Source: Neoceratodus forsteri (lineage: Eukaryota; Chordata; Ceratodontiformes; Ceratodontidae). From it: 64,000 nt of DNA. The notes beneath the pieces are model-generated. The model did no database searches and was not told the origin of the DNA. It was given only the letters and a program-made list of their open reading frames with translations. The stretch is from positions 586,031,001-586,095,000 of the forward strand of contig CM028132.1 of NCBI GenBank assembly GCA_016271365.2, written 5' to 3'. Of the stretch, positions 57,430 to 64,000 are shown in pieces; position 1 is the first letter of the stretch; every line of letters starts with the position of its first letter. The translations under genes were made by a program, and so were the position numbers.

Positions 57430-57735
57430 GGACTTAGGAGATGCTCTCCAAAGAGGCCATAGGTTCATCAGCAAAAGCTCTCTCTCTTGGGCTTCCTGGA
57501 CAAGAGGAATGACATTGCAACTGGTAGAAGATTTTTAAACAAAAACCCTCCCTTGGGTTGCCAGGACAAGAGGAACAGAAGCAACTTGGAGAAGGCTCTT
57601 CGGCACAAACCCTCCCTTGGGCTGCCAGGACAGGAAGAAGTGGATGTGGGACTTGTAGAAGATTCTTCAGCACTAACTCTCCCCTAGGCTGCCTAGACAA
57701 GAAGAACAGAAAACACGTTGCAGAAGCGGAAAGCA
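57430..57735. repeat. Minisatellite, about 66-bp unit, four copies
   Basis: The landmark CTTGGGCTTCCTGGACAAGA at 57487 recurs at about 57553 (TTGGGTTGCCAGGACAAGAG), 57617 (TTGGGCTGCCAGGACAGGAA) and 57684 (TAGGCTGCCTAGACAAGAAG). Units share GAAGATT/GAAGGCTCTT and AACCCTCCC. Open frames across it on both strands are simple products of the repeat, not genes. Confidence 0.85.
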
Positions 57736-58179
57736 GAATCCCGGGTGCTGCTTCAGGGCACTGATCTTTAGACAATGACTCTGAATAGAGGTCTCTGGAT
57801 GATGACACTGGATGCTGGTCCTGAAAAGGAAAACCCCACTCCACTATGTGATGGATGCCTTCCTTAGCCAGCTAGTGCAGCTCCTAAGCTTCCTTTAACT
57901 TCGTAACAAGGCAGGGACGTATCTTGGCAGAGTAGCTAATGGGGCCTATCCTAAAACCCTGATGCTAGCAGGGTCATCTGCTCCAAACTGTAGGCCAAGG
58001 AGCTGGGTGTCACAGGCAGATGTGCAGAGACAGTCTTTGGTGGGGGTGACACCTAGGCAATCTGTAGGTAGTTTCAGAAAGTACAAGACAACTTTACAGC
58101 TGAGGCAGGATTGCTAAGCAATGAAGTAGTTCTCTGCAGGGTACATGGGGATTCTCTGGGCAAGTAAACTGTTACTGAA

Positions 58180-58450
58180 TTGTTACTGGGCAGCAGACAT
58201 GTATAGGCAGTCTCTTGAAAAAGTACCACTGCTGTAAGACAGTCACTACAGGGCACTACAGACTTAAGGAAGTTACTTCAGTGGTACCACAGATTTAAAG
58301 CAGTTACTTCAGGGGAAAGGGGGCACCATATCAGTTCAGGCAGTTCATTCAAGGGCAAACGGGGCAGCACATAAGTTCAGGCAGTTTGTTAGGCAAACGG
58401 CACAACACTTTAGCTGTAGTTCAAAAGGCAGTCTTAGTAAGGAAGTGCTG
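58180..58450. repeat. Degenerate tandem repeats with CAGTTACTTCAG and GGCAGTT motifs
   Basis: Phrases such as GAAGTTACTTCAGTGGTACC, GCAGTTACTTCAGGGG, GTTCAGGCAGTTCATTC and GTTCAGGCAGTTTGTTAGGC follow each other at irregular spacing of about 30-60 bases. No coding content is seen. Confidence 0.6.
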
Positions 58451-58544
58451 TACCTTTAAAATGCAGTTTAATAGGCAGTCTTTCAGATAAGCTACACTGT
58501 CACTTTAAGCAGGGCGCAACATTTAGCAGTTATTCAATCGATTG

Positions 58545-58760
58545 CCCCTAGAATCGGTGCCTACGGAGCTTACTTTGCTCCAACCCCACTGTATCTGCTC
58601 TTATGGAGCTATATTTAATGTGCCCTGTGGGTAATTTAGGTTGTGCAACCCACTATGCTGGCTCCTATGGAGCCTTAATATTCCATCCTATGGATGGTTC
58701 TTTTACTGGGGTCTTGCTGGGTCTGATTCAGCTCCTATGGAGCTGGCTCTGAACTGCCTC
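58545..58760. repeat. Degenerate repeats around TATGGAGCT
   Basis: CCTACGGAGCTTAC, CTTATGGAGCTATA, CCTATGGAGCCTTA, CCTATGGATGG and CCTATGGAGCTGG recur at about 40-70 base spacing. Confidence 0.6.
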
Positions 58761-60139
58761 TGTGGGTGGTCCTGAGGTGGGGGCACCCACCCACCTGCAC
58801 AGCCTCAGCTGTTTGACTAGGCACCACTAGGTGTGATTTATTTAAATAAATAAGAAAACAACCTAGGCTCAGGTTTAAGTTCCTGGGGTTTGCTCTGCCC
58901 TTGCTCCACCCTCTGGGAGCTCTTTTATAATATACTTAAGGGCCGCTGGCCCACTGCTTTGCCCTCTTGGCAGTTCTTTTTACTTGGGGCCTTTGCCCCC
59001 CACCTCAAAGCCTCAGCTGCTTGCCCTGTGCTATCCAGCACTTCCAATAAATATTTTTAAGTAAATTCACTGCTCTGGTGGTCAGCACCTGCCCAGTCAT
59101 GCTGCTTCTGACTCACCACCCCGACCTGGGGTGAAGCATTGCTGGGAGGTGGTTGGTTGCTAGGGCTTGAAGGCTGACACAGCTGCTGGCTGAGGAGGGT
59201 TGCAGTGGCTCTGTGGGTGGACTGGGAGGTGAGTCGTACTGCTCCACCCTGCGCTCTTCGGTCTCACTACTACAGCCTCGCTCTAGTGCCACTTCATCTC
59301 ACCTTCGACCGATCACTGCCACATCCCACTGTAGCTGCTGACAAGGGGCCAGATACTCTAAAAGTTAAAATAACAAAAAGGGCTGAACTGAGTCCACACC
59401 ATAGCCGCTACTGACTGGAACCACCAACTGCTCGACCAGACTCCTCCTTGTCAGTGCCAGCAGATGCTGCTTCTGATGGAACCACTGAAAACTTCCTGAC
59501 ACTGCTGAAGCCGATGATGCTGGGAAAAGTCCACTGACACTGGATACTGCACAGGAGAGATGGACAGGAGTCAACAGACCTACTTCAACCTTTTGCCTTC
59601 AGGTAAGCCTAGGTTGCTGTTGCTCTTCTGTTTTCTTCCCTCACTGGTCACTGCTCAACTCCCAGTTGCTGGTTGGGTGCCCTTTTAAATGTTTGGGGTT
59701 CTGCCACTTGAACCGCGAGTTCAAACCCAACGACTCTCTCCTTTTGAAATAAATGCCCACATGCTGGGCAGGGACAGCAGTCTGAATGTGTGGCCTGCCT
59801 TCCCTTGTGCTGTCTGTTGTTTGGGAGGTCTTGAGATAGCAAGCAGTGAAGGAGGAACATAAAATTAAAAAAGTTTATTGGCCTTGCAAGAGGTCTGCAT
59901 GCTGCCCTAGGGGTTTTAGTTGGGGGGGTGATTATTGGCTGCTGGGGCTTTTACTGGGCAACTGTCCCTCTTTAAAGGCATTAATGTGTTCTTCTGTCCC
60001 CACATACTGTATCCTCAGGGATCCTGACACACACACACACACTGCTATTACTACCCCAGCTGCACCATGGTCACTGAGGGAGCCCTCAGTACCTTCTGCG
60101 CTCCCCTACTGTGCCCCTGAGGGTCCCAAGCTTCTATTT
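58761..60139. other. No gene seen
   Basis: This is GC-richer sequence of the same unclassified stretch. It includes an ACACACACACAC run near 60030. Open frames are short and lack motifs. Confidence 0.3.
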
Positions 60140-60685
60140 CTGTAGGACCCCCAATTCTGAACAGTGCAGAGGAGGGCAATCAAAACAGAGACAGTGCAAA
60201 GGAGAGTGACTGAAATGGTGAAGGGATTACATCACAAGCCTTATGAGGAGAGAGTGAGGGACTTCAGTTTGTACATGCTGGAACAAAGGAGGGAGAGAAG
60301 TGACATAATACAAACATTCAAGTACCTCAAGGGCATTAACAAGGTGGAAAGGGACAACATATTCCAGATTAATAGTAATGCCAGGACAAGAGGACACAAC
60401 ATGAGAATGAGAGGTGACCATATAATGGGAAATGTCAGAAAATTATTTTTTCACAGAAAGGGTGGTGGATGCATGGAATAGCCTGCCCCAGGAGGTGGTG
60501 GCAGCCCATACAGCGGTGGACTTCAAACATGCATGGGACAGAAACAAAGAAATAATAGAGATAGGAAGAAAAGCTAAAGCCAATGACCAGATGGGGTCAC
60601 TGGACCCTTCGTTATGCAGCTTAAACAGGTAGACTGGATGGGCCTAGCGGTCCTTATCTGCTGACAGCACCTATGATTCTACAGC
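60140..60685 (+). mobile_element. CR1 LINE 3' end fragment
   Basis: The open frame 60164-60481 carries VQRRVTEMVKGLHHKPYEERVRD, LYMLEQRRERSDIIQTFKYLKGINK and ARTRGHNMRM. The next frame has NYFFTERVVDAWNSLPQEVVAAHTAVDFKHAWDR. The 3' wording AGACTGGATGGGCCTAGCGG, TTATCTGCTGAC ends near 60685. A short direct duplication at the start (CAGTGCAGAGGAGGGCAAT and CAGTGCAAAGGAGAGTGAC) repeats the VQRR block. Confidence 0.88.
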
Positions 60686-61229
60686 TGTATTTTTACACTG
60701 CATAAAGCTTTACATTAATGCCTCTTCCCCTCCCAAATGTAGATTTACCTTATATCCTACCTGGGTGCACATTGCTGCCAGCTCCCCTGAGTTGTGTTTC
60801 AACCCAGTCCCATCCCAGACTGAAGCAGTGGAACAAGGGGAAAGATAGGACAAGATGCCTTTCTTTGGTGCAGTGCATGTGTGAATTCATCTCGTCTGAC
60901 AAGTGGCACCACTCTCTCTGGTACTGCAGCCCCATGGACTATGCAGTGTGGCTGGGGAGCATCAACAGAGCCACAGCTCTTCTTTAACTGAGCATGCCCC
61001 AGTCTTTGTGGCCATAGCAGTGTGACAGGGTTGGATAAGACCCTGTCACATTTGTTATTCAGACACAGTTTGAAGCAAGGATCTATTCTGTCCTCTCCTA
61101 TTCTGTCACTTGTCTATCTCTTGCTTGTCTGATTGCACAATCAAATTTTCCTTGTAAAACCTCAGAACTGACCACTCCAGTGGTTCCACAATTACCCCCC
61201 ATTATCTACCTTCATTTACTTGCTATTTC
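60686..61229. other. No gene seen
   Basis: Mixed sequence between a CR1 tail and a microsatellite. Confidence 0.3.
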
Positions 61230-61236
61230 AATTATT

Positions 61237-61274
<38 letters not shown>

Positions 61275-61322
61275 TTCCTTCCTTCCTTCCTTCTTTCCTT
61301 CCTTCTTTCTTTCTTTCTTTGC
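61230..61322. repeat. TTTC/TTCC pyrimidine microsatellite
   Basis: A TTTC array of about ten units changes to TTCC and back to TTTC, for about 90 bases in all. Confidence 0.95.
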
Positions 61323-62035
61323 TTCTCTGTGGTTAAAAAATATGTGAATCTTTATGTGAAACTGTGATCCCTTGGTTTGCAAATGTACGGTATATAGTTG
61401 TATTGTTGAAATGAACTGCAGAAAGCTGTTTGGGGTTTGTTAAACATGGTAGCAATCAGGAACACAGGGGGTTGACCTTGAGAAACCTTTTGACCTTTCA
61501 GAAGCTTGTTTGCAGAGCTGTCAGCAGGAAAACCAGCACTGGCCAGAATGTCTTAATTGACTACACCTGTTGAGAAGACTGGATGTGCTAGTTACGTAAA
61601 AGAAACGGATAACGTTTTGGGACATTGTGTGAAAAGAGAAGATATAGCTTAACGAGAACAGGATGCAGAATTTAATTGCCAGGTGAAAACATCTTATAAA
61701 AGGAGGGCAATGTTTGTTTAGAGAGCTAGAAGGAGAGACTAAGATTCAGCTTTAGAGAGACCCTCAAATGAAGGACTTTGTTTTGTTTGAGCTGCTTGTA
61801 TAAAAGTTATCCTGCACAGTTTTATTTATTTTTATGTTTGCTTGCACGCATGTGCAAGAAATATAGTGCCATCATACGGGTTTTCCAAAGGTGTGTCAGC
61901 CTCTTCCAATTCAGTCAGTGTGTTTGTAGGTGTGGTCACAGTGCGCCAATCACTGCTCCAGCTGTCTATGACAGCAGTTGAAAATGCAGTGGCATACAGT
62001 TGAAAGGGAGAGCTCCGCTTCAGTGAGCAGAGCTG
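61323..62035. other. No gene seen
   Basis: No frame with motifs and no pairing repeats. Confidence 0.3.
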
Positions 62036-62375
62036 CCCCCTCAGCATACTGCGCCGCGCATATTCGTGCTGCGCGCCCCATACTGTATAGCTGACGGGGT
62101 GCCCAATGCCCCGCCGGGCTCCATGCCGCCCCAAAGCTTTCCTGGATGCCACGCTGAGCCCACCCCAGCGTAGCACATGTCCGTATGGCCGACGGGGGTG
62201 CCCAATCCCCATCGGCTCCAGCCTCCAACAGTCTTACAGCTGCCACGCTGGAAGCCCAGCCCAGCGTGGCACAAGCCCGTATGGCTGATGGGGGTGCCCA
62301 ATCCCGTCGGCTCCAGCCCCCAAACAGCCTTTCCAGCTGCCATGCTGGGAGCCCACCCCAGTGTGGCAAATGTCC
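62036..62375. repeat. GC-rich tandem repeat, about 97-bp unit, three copies
   Basis: The landmark GTATAGCTGACGGGGTGCCC at 62085 recurs at 62183 (GTATGGCCGACGGGGGTGCC) and 62279 (GTATGGCTGATGGGGGTGCC). All units share GGCTCCA and CCACGCTG/CCATGCTG with CCCAGCGTGGCA. The several long open frames here on both strands are produced by the repeat, and their period is not a multiple of three in all units. Confidence 0.88.
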
Positions 62376-62590
62376 CGCGTCTTCTTAATAATAAAAACAA
62401 AAAAAATGTAAATTAAAGCGGTCCCTCGCAGTCTCCTGCCCCACCACGCACCACCACCATACCCTGCCTCCACCCCCACCCCATAATTACCTCCAGAAAC
62501 CGGCGCGACAATCTTCGGTGGACCGGGAACACGTCTGCACTCTTCAAAGCCGACCACGAACTGAGGAAATGCCGGTAAGCTGTATAATGT
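62376..62590. other. Spacer between two tandem arrays; no gene seen
   Basis: C-rich sequence with an A-run near 62398. It leads into the satellite. Confidence 0.4.
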
Positions 62591-64000
62591 AATAGATAGG
62601 GTTTTTTCAACTTTGCTGCATATCTCAGGCATTTTTTGGAATTTTTGCACCAAATTTTCAACATGGGGTTTTTGGGACCCCTTCTCATGAATGCTGTCAC
62701 TGTCATGGCGTTATTCAGGCCCGAAGGATGATTTCACAGTCACTGAGCAAAATCACCTTTCGGGACTGATTAACAAAATGACACTGCCAGCGTTCATAAG
62801 GTGGGCTCTCAAGAAGCCTTTTTTGAAAATTTGGTGGAATAATTCCTAAAAATGACTGTTTTACAATCGTGTTGCGCAGTTCCTATGCATGGTCGTAAGT
62901 TTGAAAATGTTCAATATTTTCACTCCAGATTTTCAACATTGCCATTTTACCACACCTCCTTATGAGCAGTACAGCCGACATTTTTCACATCTCGCCCACA
63001 ACATGTTTCCGCCCATGTAGCGTACAATGGCACAGTCGGTGTGCAAAATCAATGTATGGGATGGGACACATTAAGAAAATCACAGTGACACTGGTCATGA
63101 GCAGACGTGTTAAAATGGCCATGTTGAAAATTTGGTGAAAAAATTCCCAAAAATGACTGTTTTAGGAGCGCACATTGCACAGTTCCTATGCACACTGGCA
63201 AGTTTGTGAATTTGTAATACTTGCACACCAGATTTTCAACAGTGCCATTTTACCACACTTCCTTATGAGCAGTACAGCTACCATTTTTCACATCTCGCCC
63301 AAAATGTGTTTCCGCACATGTAGCGCACAATGGTACAGTCGGTGTGCAAAAACAATGTTTGGGGCAGATTAAGAAAATCACAGTGACACTGGTCATGAGC
63401 AGAGGTCTTAAAATGACTATGTTGAAAATTTGGTGACAAAACTCTGTAAAATGACTGTGTTACGAGTGAGCATTACGCAGTTTCCACGCATCCTCGTAAG
63501 TTCATGAATTTGTAATATTTTCAGTCCAGATCTGCACCAGTGGCATTTTCCCACACCTCCTTATGAACAGTACAGCTGTCATTTTCCACAACGTGGCCGA
63601 AATGTGTTTTCACATTTTCAGTGCAGAAATGCGTGGTCGCTGTGGGAAATCATTGTCCGGGACAGATAAAGAAAATCACACTGACACTGTTCATGATCAG
63701 AGGTCCCAAAATGCCTGTGTTAACAATCTGCTGTAAAAAAATCCCCAAACTACTTACATTTCGGGTGTGCGTTGCACAGTTTCTACGCATGCTCGTGACT
63801 TCACCAGTTTTTTTAAGATTTTCACAGCAGATTTTCAACATTGCCATTTTTTACACCTCCCCATGAACAGTACTGCTGTCATTTTTCACGTCCTGTTCAG
63901 AATGTGTTTTTGCACCTATGGTGCCAAATGCCATAGTCGCTGTGCAAAAGCAGTTTTCGGCTAACAAACTGATATTGCCACTGTTCATGAGGTGGGGTAA
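62591..64000. repeat. Satellite array, about 300-bp unit, running off the window end
   Basis: The landmark GACTGTTTTACAATCG at 62853 recurs at 63154, 63452 and (diverged) 63752, giving spacings of 301, 298 and 300. Each unit has TTTTCAACATTGCCATTTTA followed by TTATGAGCAGTACAGC. Later in the unit comes the same sequence in the other direction (CATGAGCAGA, TTAAAATGGCCATGTTGAAA), so the monomer is an inverted dimer of about 150-base halves. The first unit is partial and diverged. Short open frames across the array are not genes. Confidence 0.88.

Noticed and set aside
57434..57844. A 136-codon frame with repeated peptide units
   Set aside because: The repetition follows the 66-base minisatellite, a multiple of three, so an open frame in several phases is expected without selection.
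61832..62653. Several overlapping frames of 100-139 codons on both strands
   Set aside because: They are produced by the ~97-base GC-rich tandem repeat and change frame between units.
1..64000. Host exons, tRNA or rRNA genes
   Set aside because: No cloverleaf-like or rRNA-like stretch and no motif-bearing frame outside mobile elements was recognised. Short exons in long introns cannot be excluded by eye.

Overview
This window reads as a transposon-dominated vertebrate nuclear chromosome, with no convincing host gene, host exon, tRNA or rRNA. The mix is CR1 and L2 non-LTR retrotransposons in many copies, an L1/Tx1-type element, hAT and Tigger DNA transposons, a Ty3/gypsy remnant and several satellites. 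That mix suggests a large TE-rich genome such as a lungfish, salamander or caecilian. The species assignment is inference; the repeat families are read directly from encoded motifs and terminal repeats.

Layout. 1-1640: minus-strand Ty3/gypsy gag-protease remnant split by a LINE fragment. 1861-10530: two head-to-tail minus-strand CR1 elements. The first is nearly intact across ORF2. The second carries ORF2 preceded by two successive ORF1-like units, each with SGNH-esterase motifs. 11285-12900: minus-strand L1-type ORF1 with a 3' region but no ORF2. 13681-20309: a hAT element (8-bp duplication ATTGGGAC) with transposase remnants and two LINE insertions. 20310-23194: mostly unannotated, with decayed CR1 pieces.

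23203-45460: a second hAT-like element, whose ends (TAGAGATGT) and 8-bp duplication (ATGCTAAT) lie about 22 kb apart. Its interior is a stack of insertions. One L2 contains two CR1s. A second L2 in the opposite orientation contains an 8.4-kb L1, flanked by GAACATTTGTA, which in turn contains a Tigger. A ~175-bp satellite, a ~650-bp palindrome, another CR1 and a BED-finger/coiled-coil reading region also lie inside. The order of insertion can therefore be read as hAT, then L2, then L1, then Tigger.

46171-64000: a small hAT-like MITE, two further CR1 fragments, a foldback hAT element (51357-53744, duplication GTCACAGC) split by an L2, a decayed L2 (53848-56470), a repeat-rich unclassified stretch (56860-59880), a CR1 tail, a pyrimidine microsatellite, a GC-rich ~97-bp repeat, and a ~300-bp satellite that runs off the window end. 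Each satellite monomer looks like two ~150-bp halves in inverted orientation.

The genes do not form a pathway; they are replication proteins of independent mobile elements, nearly all broken by frameshifts and stops. The most notable items are the three hAT elements with exact 8-bp duplications, the four-level nesting, the double ORF1 of one CR1, the ORF1-only L1, an L2 with a copy of its own 3' tail inverted at its 5' edge, and the inverted-dimer satellite.
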